Translations under genes and position numbers: made by a program
Notes under the pieces: model-generated
Told to the model about the DNA's origin: nothing
Database searches by the model: none
Seen by the model: the letters and a program-made list of their open reading frames with translations, nothing else
Origin: Chitinophaga ginsengisegetis
GTDB lineage: Bacteria > Bacteroidota > Bacteroidia > Chitinophagales > Chitinophagaceae
Length of the DNA: 64,000 nt
Direction of reading: 5' to 3'
Assembly: GCF_900168065.1 (NCBI RefSeq)
Contig: NZ_FUZZ01000001.1
Coordinates: forward strand, 558,001 to 622,000
In this document: positions 1-9,264 of the stretch, in pieces
Layout: every line of letters begins with the position of its first letter
How positions within the stretch are numbered: the first letter of the stretch is position 1

Positions 1-15
1 TAAATTTATTTTTTT

Positions 16-258
16 ATGAAAAACCTACCAGCTACCATCGGACTTATAGGCGTTCTTACCCTCTTTGTTTTCTTCAGGGGTAACCCGGACAAGGCGCAGG
101 CGGCTCCGGTAAAGCCTATACAAACTGACCAGATTGAAGTATTTGCACAGGACACTTTTCCACCTAAGCCAATGGACACAGTGATGAAACACAAGAAGAA
201 AAAAGATAAAAAAGGAGATACTTCCTGGCCACAGAGAAGAGATACTTTACTCAGATGA
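16..258 (+). CDS. Small secreted protein, unknown function
   Basis: An 80-residue protein with a basic start and a hydrophobic stretch (about residues 7-21) that looks like a signal peptide or membrane anchor. The rest is rich in Lys, Asp and Pro, with a KKKKDKK run near residue 60. I recognise no domain. The ATG follows an AT-rich leader, but upstream context is cut by the window edge. A strong hairpin with a T run follows directly, so this is the end of its transcript. Small lysine-rich exported proteins of this kind are common and uncharacterised in Bacteroidota. It is probably real because of the signal-like N-terminus and the matching terminator. Confidence 0.6.
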   Translation: MKNLPATIGLIGVLTLFVFFRGNPDKAQAAPVKPIQTDQIEVFAQDTFPPKPMDTVMKHKKKKDKKGDTSWPQRRDTLLR

Positions 259-265
259 TTTTAGC

Positions 266-290
266 GGAGGGGAAATTCCCCTCCTTTTTT
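266..290 (+). terminator. Intrinsic terminator between convergent genes
   Basis: GGAGGGG and CCCCTCC pair around an AAATT loop, followed by six T on the + strand. It ends transcription of the small secreted protein. Its T run overlaps the stop codon of the convergent pirin gene. Confidence 0.85.
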
Positions 291-1152
291 ATTGTTCAAG
301 CGTACCAAATAAACCGTTCTTATAATCCTGTATAGCCTGCTCGGTTTCTTCGGCGGTATTCATTACAAAATTATCTTTCGCTGCTACCGGTTCATTGATG
401 GGTTCCGCGCAAAGGTATAACAGCCGGGTATTTTCAAGCGCGGTGATGTGAATGTCCGCTTGCTCATCGTCCTTATCAAATACTACAAGATGATAGCCTG
501 CTACTGCTGTTCCGTTCACTTCTATTTTTCCATCTATTACATACAGCAGCGTCCAGTATCCACGTGTAGCCGTAAGCGTTACCTCTTTCCCGGCTTCCAC
601 ATTTCCCCAGATAGCAGTGATAGGTGTGAAGTTTTTTAACGGCCCGGTTTTACCTTCATATTCGCCGCCCACAAGGGTAAGGTGTACACCTTCTTTTTCC
701 GCTACTGCGGGCATTTCCGTTCCTTTAATATACTGGTACCAGGGATCTTCTGCTTTATGCGCGGCGGGCACATTAAACCAGAGCTGCAACAACTCGTAGT
801 TACCCCCTTTCTTCAGAAATTCTTCCGACGGGCCTTCACTGTGCAGGATCCCTTTCCCGGCAAACATCCATTGTACGTCGCCGGCGGTTACGGTCATGGC
901 ATTACCTGCATTATCGCGGTGGTAGCCCTGCCCCTGCAGCATAAAGGTAACCGGTGCAAACCCGCGGTGAGGGTGCGGATGCAGCCTGTCTTCCGGCGAT
1001 CCGGGCGCAAAATACTTAGCCGGCATATGATGCACCACAATAAACGGATTGGCAAAACGGAACTGCATAGTGGGCAGCGACTGCCGCACTACTTCCGTAT
1101 CGGTAATATGTTTTTCGCGTCCTTCGAGAACGTGGAGGATTTTCTTCTCCAT
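289..1152 (-). CDS. Pirin family cupin protein
   Basis: A 287-residue bicupin of the pirin family. The N-terminal cupin has the HPHRGF signature (His60, His62) and GILHSE (His104, Glu106), which match the four metal ligands of pirins. The GDVQWMFAGKG stretch before the second pair is also typical. Pirins bind iron, and some bacterial members show quercetin 2,3-dioxygenase activity; the natural substrate here cannot be read from sequence. The protein has no signal peptide, so it is cytoplasmic. It lies 10 nt downstream of the CorC/HlyC-like gene on the same strand and may be co-transcribed with it. The length is normal for the family. Confidence 0.93.
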   Translation of the reverse strand: MEKKILHVLEGREKHITDTEVVRQSLPTMQFRFANPFIVVHHMPAKYFAPGSPEDRLHPHPHRGFAPVTFMLQGQGYHRDNAGNAMTVTAGDVQWMFAGKGILHSEGPSEEFLKKGGNYELLQLWFNVPAAHKAEDPWYQYIKGTEMPAVAEKEGVHLTLVGGEYEGKTGPLKNFTPITAIWGNVEAGKEVTLTATRGYWTLLYVIDGKIEVNGTAVAGYHLVVFDKDDEQADIHITALENTRLLYLCAEPINEPVAAKDNFVMNTAEETEQAIQDYKNGLFGTLEQ

Positions 1153-1162
1153 AAAAAATATT

Positions 1163-2452
1163 TTATCGGATCAGTTTTAACCTGGCTTTTTCCACGGAGC
1201 TGCGGAACATTTTCAGGATCAGTACTTCATAATTTTCAATGATGATCACTTCACCTTCCCGCGGAATGTTTCCGTGGATGTAGTTTATTAAACCGGAAAG
1301 GGTTTCATAATGTTCGCTTTCCGGCAGCGGGTAAGGTAATAATTCATTGATATCTGCGAGGTATTCATGCGCATCCACAATAAAATTATCATCTTTCTGC
1401 TCTACAATCGGCGCTTCATGATCATGTTCATCCTGGATATCCCCTACCAGTTCTTCCAGGATGTCTTCCATTGTAACAATTCCTTCGGTATCGCCGAATT
1501 CGTTGGTTACCACGGCCATTTGCAGGCGTTGTCCCTGGAAGGTGCGCAGCAGGTCTTTTATTTTCATGCTGTCCGGTACATAAAATACCGGCTTCATGAT
1601 ATCCTTTATATTATGGAGTGTTTTTTCGTGCATTCCCTTTACCACATCTTTGGTATATACCACGCCTTTCAGTTCGTCGAGCGAACCGCTGGACACGGGA
1701 TACCGGGAATATCCATCTCTGATTACCTGGTCTATCAGCTGATCCAGGGGCAGATTGATGTCGAGGGAGGAAATATCTTTACGGTGGGTGAGAATTTCTT
1801 TTACGCGGCTGTCGTCAAACATAAATACATTCTGGATCAGTTCCCGTTCGGTTTCCTCAATCGCGCCGCCTTCCTGGCTTTCAGAAATGATCAGTTTCAA
1901 TTCCTCTTCCGAATGGATTTCCGACTCCCCGGCGGGTTTAATGCCCATAAGACGAAGGATACTGTTGGCGAAGCCGTTGAGCAGCCAAATAAAAGGACGG
2001 AAGATCACGAACAGCGCCCGCAGCGGGATGGCTACCACCAGCGTGGTGGGCAGCGGTTTGCGGATGGCCATTGATTTAGGGGCCAGTTCCCCGAAAACGA
2101 TATGCAGAATGGTAATAATGGTAAAAGCAATGGCGACGGCGATTACATGAGTGGCGGCGAGTGAAATGGTAACACCCAGGCTTGCCATCAACTTTAGTAC
2201 GATGGCGGTCATTACCGATTCGCCTACCCAGCCAAGGCCCAGTGAAGCCAGCGTAATTCCCAGCTGCGTCGCCGCCAGGTATCCATCCAGGTTATTCAGG
2301 ATGCTTTTGGCTGCGGCAGTGGCTCTTTTGCCTGCTACGCTGCCTTTGCTGTTGATTTGAGAAGAACGTACTTTAACAATGGCAAATTCTGCCGCAACAA
2401 AGAATCCGTTTAATAATACTAATATAATTGTCCAGAAGAGTTGCCAAAGCAT
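1163..2452 (-). CDS. CorC/HlyC-type membrane protein (DUF21-CBS-CorC_HlyC)
   Basis: A 429-residue 'hemolysin-like' protein of the CNNM/CorC family. Residues 1 to about 180 form the DUF21 membrane domain with several hydrophobic helices. Two CBS motifs follow (about 205-325), then a C-terminal CorC_HlyC transporter-associated domain (about 340-425). Family members are implicated in Mg2+/Co2+ efflux, and the old hemolysin name is historical. The start MLWQLFWTI places the first membrane helix at the very N-terminus, as usual. It is divergent from the TauE/SafE gene, with 210 nt between them that should hold both promoters. Order and length are canonical. Confidence 0.93.
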   Translation of the reverse strand: MLWQLFWTIILVLLNGFFVAAEFAIVKVRSSQINSKGSVAGKRATAAAKSILNNLDGYLAATQLGITLASLGLGWVGESVMTAIVLKLMASLGVTISLAATHVIAVAIAFTIITILHIVFGELAPKSMAIRKPLPTTLVVAIPLRALFVIFRPFIWLLNGFANSILRLMGIKPAGESEIHSEEELKLIISESQEGGAIEETERELIQNVFMFDDSRVKEILTHRKDISSLDINLPLDQLIDQVIRDGYSRYPVSSGSLDELKGVVYTKDVVKGMHEKTLHNIKDIMKPVFYVPDSMKIKDLLRTFQGQRLQMAVVTNEFGDTEGIVTMEDILEELVGDIQDEHDHEAPIVEQKDDNFIVDAHEYLADINELLPYPLPESEHYETLSGLINYIHGNIPREGEVIIIENYEVLILKMFRSSVEKARLKLIR

Positions 2453-2662
2453 GTAGTTGTTAAATTGGTTCGCAACCCCAAATATAGGTAAATCAATTTT
2501 TATACGTTCGGGTATTTTGAGGAATTACCCTTTATAAATTAAAATTTCGGGAGATATATCACTGATTTTACCTTTCTTCCATGCAATTTTTTCCAAGCAG
2601 TCTACTTATTTCATAGAGTTTATGTATTTTGTGGGGAATTAAGGCTGGCACATTAATAAAAA

Positions 2663-3622
2663 ATGGAGAAAGAACTTACTACCCTCGCTGCGCCCGCAGC
2701 TACGAGCACAAATGAATCAAATGCTGCAACGCCGCAGGAAAGCGTCAACTTTAGAAAACAGCGCTGGATTTATGGTATCGCAGGCATCCTCATACTAGGC
2801 GTTATACTTGGTGTGGCATGGTGGCAATCGCCCGATTTCCGCACCTACGTGGAAGACGTGCCTCCTACTTTTTATTATTTCCTCATAGCCGGGTTTATTT
2901 TCGCCATGATCGACGGCGCCATTGGTATGTCTTACGGCATTACCTCTACTACCTTTTCCCTGTCGATGGGTATTCCGCCTGCATCAGCGAGTACGGCGGT
3001 ACATATCTCCGAGATCCTCAGCTGCGGTATTGCCGGCTGGATGCATATGCGGATGGGTAATGTCAATAAAACATTATTCAAACTGCTGATATTACCGGGT
3101 ATTGCCGGAGCGGTGATAGGCGCTTACCTGCTGTCGTCGCTGGAACATTACGCACAATACACCAAGCCGGTAGTATCGCTTTATACGCTCATCCTCGGCA
3201 CGGTGATCCTGATGAGGGCCATTAATGCGCAGCGTAAAAAACACGTGGCTAAAAAAATAAAGAAAATAGGTTTGCTGGGCTTTGGTGGCGGGTTTATAGA
3301 CGCCATTGGCGGCGGAGGCTGGGGTTCTATCGTATTATCTTCCCTGATTGCCGGCGGCAGACATCCCCGCTTTTCGCTGGGCACGGTAAAGGCTACCCGC
3401 TTTTTTATCGCTATGCTCAGTTCCCTCACTTTTGTAACCGTATTGTACCATGTACACTGGGATGCCGTACTCGGCCTCGTGATAGGCAGTGCCATCGCTT
3501 CTCCCATTGCGGCAAAAGTATCCAATAAAATTTCTGCTAAAACTATTATGGTGGCAGTAGCGGTAATTGTGATCCTGGCAAGTATGAGGAGCATCTACAT
3601 GTTTGTGCTCAAAATCATATAG
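2663..3622 (+). CDS. TauE/SafE family sulfite/sulfonate exporter
   Basis: A 319-residue polytopic membrane protein. About 35 polar residues precede the first helix (from residue 37). The two-fold repeat of the TauE/SafE fold is visible from paired glycine-rich motifs, GAIGMSYG in the first half and DAIGGGGWGS in the second. The family exports sulfite, sulfoacetate or related anions; the substrate here is unknown. The polar N-terminal extension, rich in Ala, Thr and Glu, is longer than in many members. The gene is convergent with the OB-fold gene, with only 9 nt between the stops and no obvious terminator hairpin. Confidence 0.92.
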   Translation: MEKELTTLAAPAATSTNESNAATPQESVNFRKQRWIYGIAGILILGVILGVAWWQSPDFRTYVEDVPPTFYYFLIAGFIFAMIDGAIGMSYGITSTTFSLSMGIPPASASTAVHISEILSCGIAGWMHMRMGNVNKTLFKLLILPGIAGAVIGAYLLSSLEHYAQYTKPVVSLYTLILGTVILMRAINAQRKKHVAKKIKKIGLLGFGGGFIDAIGGGGWGSIVLSSLIAGGRHPRFSLGTVKATRFFIAMLSSLTFVTVLYHVHWDAVLGLVIGSAIASPIAAKVSNKISAKTIMVAVAVIVILASMRSIYMFVLKII

Positions 3623-3631
3623 TCGTAGCCG

Positions 3632-3958
3632 TTAATCGTTGCTTACCTGCTGGTTTACCTTTAAAGTAATGGGCTTGTTGATTTCATATTCCACCAAAGC
3701 TTTAATGGTGATCACCTCCCGGTCGCTGAAAGGCCGCTGCGGAAGGAACTTCGGATCTATATCCACCTGGATTTCTGCGGTCCGGTCTTCAAAAAGATAG
3801 TTATTACCACGGAGCTTTTTAGTAACGTAGCCGGTCACCTTAACGGCGATGCTGTCGTTGTGCAGTTGCCGGGCATTGCGCATCACCTCTCCGATGGTGT
3901 AAGTCCGTTCCTGCAGAGCGAACAGGGGAAGCAACAAACATAGCATCCAGCTTTTCAT
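3632..3958 (-). CDS. Exported OB-fold (BOF/YgiW-like) protein
   Basis: A 108-residue protein with a short signal peptide (about residues 1-16). The single small domain resembles the bacterial OB-fold BOF family: a central VKVTGYVTKKLRGNNYLFEDRTAEIQVDI-type strand pattern with an acidic ED pair. YgiW/YdeI relatives are periplasmic stress-tolerance proteins that bind cationic ligands; that role is known for the family, not shown here. It stands alone between a convergent exporter gene and a divergent symporter gene. Confidence 0.75.
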   Translation of the reverse strand: MKSWMLCLLLPLFALQERTYTIGEVMRNARQLHNDSIAVKVTGYVTKKLRGNNYLFEDRTAEIQVDIDPKFLPQRPFSDREVITIKALVEYEINKPITLKVNQQVSND

Positions 3959-4057
3959 GATAAATATATTGGTTTGCTAACACCATAAACAATAATCATG
4001 ACAGATTGTTCACCGAACAGATACATTTGGTTATCTTGTAAATCATAAACTTCAGGT

Positions 4058-5269
4058 ATGGGATTCCTCAAAACGTACAGCAGTATGTTCTGGTTACTGG
4101 CAGGCATCATCGCCGGCAGTATTGCCGGGCTTATATTTGGTGAGCGTGTAGCCATTATTAAACCATTGGGTGATGTTTTTTTAAACCTGTTGTTTACTGC
4201 CATTATACCACTGGTATTCTTTGCTATCTCCTCTGCCATTGCCAACATAGAAGCAGGGCATAAGCTGGGCCGTATCCTCGGCGTTATGTCGCTGGTATTT
4301 CTGAGTACCGTTCTCATCTCTGCCTTTCTTACGATTGTGGCCGTCTGGATATTTCCTATCCACCAGCAGGTAACCCTCACAAAAGATGTGAACCTGGAAC
4401 AGCCGGGTAACTGGGGGGAACAGTTGGTACGACTGCTCACCGTGAATGAATTTTACGAGTTGCTGTCACGTAAAAATATGCTGCCGTTCCTCATCTTCTC
4501 CGGGCTGGTTGGTTTTGCCGCTATGCGTACCGGTGAAAAAGGCGCTGCTTTCCGCGGCTTTCTGCAATCCGGTAATGAGGTGATGAAAGATATCCTGACG
4601 CTCATTATGAAATTGGGCCCTGTTGGGCTGGGCGCCTACTTCGCTTACCAGGTGGGCACCGTAGGGCCACAACTGTTTGGCACCTACGCGCACTCCCTCG
4701 GTATTTATTATGGCTTTGGCATCGTGTATTTTATTGTTGGCTTCAGCGCATATGCGTTTGTTGCCGGTGGTATACCCGGTATAAAAATTTTCTGGAAGAA
4801 TAATATCATTCCTACCCTTACTGCTGTTGGTACCGGCAGCAGCATCGCTACTATTCCGGCTAATCTCCAGGCAGTAGAACGGATGGGCGTTCCACGCGAT
4901 ATTGGTAATGTGGTGGTGCCATTGGGCGCCACGCTTCACAAAGACGGCTCCAGCATTTCTTCCATTATAAAAATGGCGGTGGTGTTTGCCATGTTCGGAA
5001 GGGGCTTCGATGGTGTAGCAGTAATTTTAATGGCACTAGGCGTTACCGTTATAGCCAGCATCGTGGAAGGCGGTATTCCTAACGGCGGTTACATCGGCGA
5101 ACTGCTGGTGATGAGCATTTACGGCTTCCCCATAGAAGCGCTCCCGCCGCTGATGATTATAGGCACACTGGTAGATCCGCTGGCTACGATCCTCAATGCA
5201 ACGGGAGACAATGTAGCTGCCATGCTCACAACACGTTTTCTGCGAGGGCGGGCGCCGGCAGTTTCGTAA
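4058..5269 (+). CDS. Dicarboxylate:cation symporter (SDF/DAACS family)
   Basis: A 403-residue polytopic transporter of the GltP/DctA superfamily. The serine-rich hairpin motif GTGSSIATIP lies at about residues 258-267. The late helix carries DPLATILNATGD (about 373-384), whose Asp, Asn and GD residues bind substrate and Na+ in homologues. It takes up C4-dicarboxylates or acidic amino acids with Na+ or H+; the exact substrate is not assignable. The last 44 nt overlap the 3' end of the convergent transsulfuration gene, so the C-terminal 14 codons of both genes share DNA. The protein is slightly shorter than E. coli DctA at the C-terminus, but all core helices are present. Confidence 0.93.
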   Translation: MGFLKTYSSMFWLLAGIIAGSIAGLIFGERVAIIKPLGDVFLNLLFTAIIPLVFFAISSAIANIEAGHKLGRILGVMSLVFLSTVLISAFLTIVAVWIFPIHQQVTLTKDVNLEQPGNWGEQLVRLLTVNEFYELLSRKNMLPFLIFSGLVGFAAMRTGEKGAAFRGFLQSGNEVMKDILTLIMKLGPVGLGAYFAYQVGTVGPQLFGTYAHSLGIYYGFGIVYFIVGFSAYAFVAGGIPGIKIFWKNNIIPTLTAVGTGSSIATIPANLQAVERMGVPRDIGNVVVPLGATLHKDGSSISSIIKMAVVFAMFGRGFDGVAVILMALGVTVIASIVEGGIPNGGYIGELLVMSIYGFPIEALPPLMIIGTLVDPLATILNATGDNVAAMLTTRFLRGRAPAVS

Positions 5270-6398
5270 ATGCCTGCTCCAGGTCGGCCAGCAAGTCGGC
5301 TGTTTCTTCCAACCCTACTGATAAACGGATCAGGCTATCGCTCACGCCTGCTGCCCTTCTCTTTTCTGCGGGAATGGATTTATGGGTCATGGCCGCGGGG
5401 TGACACAACAAACTTTTGATACCGCCTAGGCTTTCCGCCAGTTTAAAATAGTGCGTGGAGGTAACAAAAGCAGTGGCTGCTTCCGCCCTGTCATCTTTCA
5501 AAGTAAAAGATATAATCCCTCCAAACCCTTTACTCTGCCGCTTTGCCAGCTCATGCCCCGGATGCGATGGCAGCCCCGGGTAAAATACTTTATCCACTGC
5601 CGGGTGTTTCCCGAGGTATTCTGCCAGCGCCTGTGCGTTAATACCATGCTGCTTAATACGCAGATGTAATGTTTCGATACCACGTATCAGCAGGAAGCTG
5701 TCGAATGGCGAAAGAATAGCGCCGCAGGCATTCTGATAAAATTTGATCTCCTCTCCCAGCTGTAATGTTTTAGCTACTACTACCCCTGCAATCAGATCGC
5801 TGTGGCCGCCCAGGTATTTGGTAGCGCTGTGGATCACCAGGTCGGCGCCCAGCTGCAGCGGCTTTTGCAGCACGGGGGAAGCAAAGGTATTATCTACACA
5901 AAACAAACAGTTATGTGCTTTTGCAATGCGGCCAATGGCTTCAATGTCTGAAATCTTCAGCGTTGGATTGGTGGGCGTTTCCAGCCAGATCAGGCGTGTG
6001 GCCGGCGTGATGGCGTTGAACACCGCCTGCGTATCAGAAGTATCCACATAGTTTACTTTGATACCAAACTTCTCATATACTTTATTGAATAACCGGAACG
6101 CACCTCCGTAAATATCATCTACCGCTACAATTTCATCGCCCGATTTCAGGAGTTTGATCACCGCGTCAATCGCTGCCAGGCCACTGGCAAAGGCAGATGC
6201 AGTAGCGCCGCCTTCCAGCTTTGCAATGATCTTTTCTGCGGTTTCGCGGGTAGGATTATTGGACCGGGCATAGTCGTATCCTTTATTTACGCCGGGCGCG
6301 TCCTGCACAAAAGTAGAGGTCTGATAAATAGGCACGGCAATAGCGCCTGTTTGCGGATCTACGGGAATAGAATGGATCAGTTCAGTGATAGTGCTCAT
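5226..6398 (-). CDS. Cys/Met metabolism PLP enzyme, cystathionine gamma-synthase type
   Basis: A 390-residue fold-type I PLP enzyme. The Schiff-base lysine is Lys194 in [12 protein letters not shown]. The phosphate-binding [11 protein letters not shown] motif is at 41-51, and DNTFASP (169-175) carries the PLP-contacting Asp. It should make or cleave cystathionine or homocysteine precursors in methionine synthesis; gamma-synthase, beta-lyase and gamma-lyase cannot be separated by eye. The SAM-I riboswitch upstream strongly favours a biosynthetic methionine role. The 3' end overlaps the symporter gene by 44 nt tail to tail. The start ATG lies about 77 nt after the riboswitch terminator. Confidence 0.92.
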   Translation of the reverse strand: MSTITELIHSIPVDPQTGAIAVPIYQTSTFVQDAPGVNKGYDYARSNNPTRETAEKIIAKLEGGATASAFASGLAAIDAVIKLLKSGDEIVAVDDIYGGAFRLFNKVYEKFGIKVNYVDTSDTQAVFNAITPATRLIWLETPTNPTLKISDIEAIGRIAKAHNCLFCVDNTFASPVLQKPLQLGADLVIHSATKYLGGHSDLIAGVVVAKTLQLGEEIKFYQNACGAILSPFDSFLLIRGIETLHLRIKQHGINAQALAEYLGKHPAVDKVFYPGLPSHPGHELAKRQSKGFGGIISFTLKDDRAEAATAFVTSTHYFKLAESLGGIKSLLCHPAAMTHKSIPAEKRRAAGVSDSLIRLSVGLEETADLLADLEQAFTKLPAPALAENVL

Positions 6399-6474
6399 CC
6401 TTGTTTGATTTTTAGTTTGATGAAAATTGATTAAACAGGTCCGTTAAATGAGCATATCAAAAAGGTGGGAGCAT

Positions 6475-6507
6475 AAAAAAAACTCACCTGGGAGCCAGAT
6501 GAGTTTT
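6475..6507 (-). terminator. Riboswitch-controlled intrinsic terminator
   Basis: On the minus strand ACTCATCTGG pairs with CCAGGTGAGT around a short CTC loop, followed by a run of T. It lies between the SAM-I aptamer and the start codon of the transsulfuration gene. That is the position of the expression platform that stops transcription when SAM is bound. Confidence 0.88.
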
Positions 6508-6547
6508 CTAATATTGGAAGAATAATATAAAGCAAAACTATTGATCT

Positions 6548-6660
6548 GACTTATCTTTCCTGGTCCGTAAACCGGGATGGATGCAGCACCTTTCACTGTT
6601 TGCACAGTGATGGTTGCTAAGGTATCGTCGGGCCATGTCCCTCCTCCTTTCTTGATAAGC
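6548..6660 (-). promoter_or_regulatory. SAM-I (S-box) riboswitch
   Basis: Read on the minus strand, the element opens with CTTATCAAGAAAGG and GGAGGGACATGGCCCGA. It continues with TACCTTAGCAACC, then GGTGCTGCATCC, and closes with GGAAAGATAAG. These are the conserved blocks of the SAM-I aptamer in the right order, and the ends CTTATC/GATAAG form P1. SAM binding should favour the downstream terminator and switch the transsulfuration gene off. Confidence 0.95.
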
Positions 6661-6733
6661 TATTTAAAGAACTGGTGCAAAGATAAGGCAGAAAAAATAA
6701 CTTCCAAATTTATTTTCCTACAAAATCAGTAGA

Positions 6734-7681
6734 CTATTGTTTATGTGCGAGTGTTAAACGGATGCCTTCTTCATAAGAAGTAGGTTTCACTTTAAAATGC
6801 TGCTCAAACTTTGTAGAGTCGAAAATATAGGGATAGTTGCTTTGGTACAGCATTTCCTTCATTTCCCGGATCGTGGTATCAAACAGCCCGGAGAGCGTGA
6901 GCATAAAGCTGCCCAGCTTCATATACTTAGGTTTTACGCCCATCTGGGTAGCAATCATATTCACATATCCGTTACCATCGGGCGCCGGGTTGGCGGTGGG
7001 CAGATGCCATACCTGGTTCCAGGAAGTATCGTCCTGGGAAAGCAGGTATAATCCTTTGGCGGCATCCGGCGTAAAGGTGTAGCTATGTGTCTGATCGTCT
7101 TTTCCGAGCCACATGGCATTGCTGTTCTTCCTGAACTTATCGATGATCAGCAGGTTGAGGAAACCGGTTTTATCGGCGCCGGGTCCGTAGAAGTCGGCGG
7201 ACCTTGCAATGGTGGCGGTCAGGTTACCGGCCTTCACCTCGTTCATCAATTGGGTGGCAATAGCCGCACGGATCGTTCCTTTCTTACTGGCCGGATGATA
7301 CGGCGTATCTTCTTTCATTGGGCCGCTTACTAACCCGTAAGGATATACGTTGTCGAAGAAGATGAGTTTTGCACCGGCTTCTTTGCAGGCATTAATTACA
7401 TTGGTCATGATCTTCGGCCATGCGTCTGACCATACCTTGATATCATATTTGAGACCGGCAGTAAGAAATACCACGGCGCTGCCTTTTACGGCTTTCTTTG
7501 TTTGCGCGGCATCGGTAATATCAGCCGGTACCAGGTCGGTAATGCCTTCAATGGATTTCGGCGAACGGCTTACGAGACGTACCCTTTTGCCGTGGCGCAC
7601 CAGTTCGGCTGCCAGATCGTTAGCAATAATACCTCCTGCACCGAGGATTGTATATAAGGGCTGGATAGAAGAATCAGACAT
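6734..7681 (-). CDS. NAD-dependent epimerase/dehydratase-like SDR protein
   Basis: A 315-residue extended-SDR protein with an N-terminal Rossmann motif, GAGGIIAN at about residues 14-21. A basic patch (VRLVSRSPK) after strand two suggests NADP rather than NAD. The region around DNVYPYG corresponds to the SDR active-site area, but the classical YxxxK pair is not clear, so catalysis may differ from standard epimerases. The substrate is unknown. It is a cytoplasmic single gene ending about 50 nt before the riboswitch region. The start was chosen at the first ATG, which gives a normal spacing to the nucleotide-binding motif. Confidence 0.82.
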   Translation of the reverse strand: MSDSSIQPLYTILGAGGIIANDLAAELVRHGKRVRLVSRSPKSIEGITDLVPADITDAAQTKKAVKGSAVVFLTAGLKYDIKVWSDAWPKIMTNVINACKEAGAKLIFFDNVYPYGLVSGPMKEDTPYHPASKKGTIRAAIATQLMNEVKAGNLTATIARSADFYGPGADKTGFLNLLIIDKFRKNSNAMWLGKDDQTHSYTFTPDAAKGLYLLSQDDTSWNQVWHLPTANPAPDGNGYVNMIATQMGVKPKYMKLGSFMLTLSGLFDTTIREMKEMLYQSNYPYIFDSTKFEQHFKVKPTSYEEGIRLTLAHKQ

Positions 7682-7735
7682 AAAATGAGGATGTGTTTAT
7701 TATGATAGACGAATGAGTGAACGGAATATTTTATT

Positions 7736-8968
7736 TCAGGGGTCTAAGGGATCAAAAACATTTACCTGCAGCGACCGGAGGTCTGGCAGGAACGACAAAA
7801 AGTAAAGATCGGCTTGCTTGATATCTGCCGCAGGCATGTATCCCAGCTCTGTTGTACAGCGTTGGGTAAACATCGGGCTGTTCACATAGGCGATGTGCAT
7901 GACGTCAGACACGCACATCATCCTTTTATTGGCTGGTATGCCGCTCTGCCACACGATCCTTACGGCATTACGCACGTTGGTGGTGGTGTGGCGGGCATAA
8001 GGATCTACCATTACCGCTGAAGCCGGGATCTTTAGTTCATTTACCAGGTATTTCTTCATTTCCACCGCTTCGGAATATTGGGTCCCCACGGGTCTTACAT
8101 GCCCGCCGGATACAATAATAAAGGGGGCCATTCCTTTGCGGTACAGTTCTGCCCCGGTGCGGCAGCGGCTTTTACCGGTTTCGCTGATTGTTTCCTTTGC
8201 CACGGGGCTTGCCCCCAAAATAAGCATGGCGGTGTATGGATATTTGTTCCAGTCTGTTTTCTTTATTTGTTTATACGCTTCTTCATTGGTACCGGATAAG
8301 GGTTCATAGCGCACGGCTTCATCGCGGCGGTTTAGTTCCAGTAAGCCCAGCGCCACCTGCAACGACGGCTGGAAAAATAAGTCCGGCTGCTTTTCCGCCG
8401 CCTGTTCCATTACACGTTGCACCATTGTCCTGTAGGCGGGCGATAACACATAATAAGTGGCAGAGTCAATCACGGGGTAACGCAGCCCTTTACCGTTCGT
8501 ATAGGCATTAAGGATATAGTTCACCCCATCGGCAGCGTCTTTCCAGGCAAGAGAGAGGAATGCGGCGTCGGTTTTGCCGGCATATAGCTGGAACAGGCCA
8601 CTGCCCCGCATTTCGCTTAACAGGCGTTCCATCTCCTTTGGGTGCTGCTGCAATAATGTAAGAAAGGCGCCACTCACTTCATTAATGGTACTACCGCTAA
8701 ACTGCAAAGAAGCGGTAAGATCGCCGCTACTCACGGGATGGGCTACACGCTGTGTGTAGGTGTTGCGCAATGCGATAAGCGTACTGTCTTTATTCATCAG
8801 CTGTGGCAGCCCGGGCACACGCTCCAGCAGTGTGAACAGGTAAAAGATCCTGTCCTGCAAAACGCTGGTTCCCTTGTAAAATTTGTAATGCAGGTCCGGC
8901 GAAGCAGGTTGACCAAAAGTACAGGATAACACCAGGAGTAACAGGCCGGTAAGAAAGCAGTTTTTCAT
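7736..8968 (-). CDS. Exported DUF218 (YdcF/SanA/ElyC-like) protein
   Basis: A 410-residue protein with a signal sequence ending in VLSCTFGQ, possibly a lipoprotein signal with Cys as residue 16. The first 240 residues are helical and unrecognised. The C-terminal part (about 245-385) is a DUF218 domain: ILGASP at its start, RTGAELYRKG, IIVSGGH and DPYARHTTTNVRNA follow the family order. DUF218 proteins are linked to envelope or peptidoglycan homeostasis in E. coli (ElyC, SanA), but their chemistry is unsettled. The long N-terminal extension is the notable feature. It is divergent from the hybrid kinase across an AT-rich gap of about 300 nt in which I see no other gene. Confidence 0.82.
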   Translation of the reverse strand: MKNCFLTGLLLLVLSCTFGQPASPDLHYKFYKGTSVLQDRIFYLFTLLERVPGLPQLMNKDSTLIALRNTYTQRVAHPVSSGDLTASLQFSGSTINEVSGAFLTLLQQHPKEMERLLSEMRGSGLFQLYAGKTDAAFLSLAWKDAADGVNYILNAYTNGKGLRYPVIDSATYYVLSPAYRTMVQRVMEQAAEKQPDLFFQPSLQVALGLLELNRRDEAVRYEPLSGTNEEAYKQIKKTDWNKYPYTAMLILGASPVAKETISETGKSRCRTGAELYRKGMAPFIIVSGGHVRPVGTQYSEAVEMKKYLVNELKIPASAVMVDPYARHTTTNVRNAVRIVWQSGIPANKRMMCVSDVMHIAYVNSPMFTQRCTTELGYMPAADIKQADLYFLSFLPDLRSLQVNVFDPLDP

Positions 8969-9264
8969 TAAAGCAGGTATTACAGGAACAATAATACAAA
9001 AGGAAAAGGGAACTTTATCTTCTCCCTTAAATATAACCTATATTTTATATACCAATATTTAAACCTTGAAGCCTGACGGTATATGAAAGTTTTAATAGGT
9101 AAAAATATATAATGTATTAAATATAATAATATATAGGAAACTCAGCAGAAAATACATACCCATTCTTTTTGTTTTTCATTGATTATCTATTAGTTACGGA
9201 ATATAAAATCATTTATTTTCGTCGCGGTTTAGCCACCAAGCCAACGTCCCAATCATATGTAACA

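Noticed and set aside
682..1242. 186-codon forward frame
   Set aside because: It lies opposite the pirin gene, with shadow-type composition.
9169..9264. TTG start for the hybrid kinase
   Set aside because: It adds 32 residues without family character before a well-placed ATG and membrane helix.
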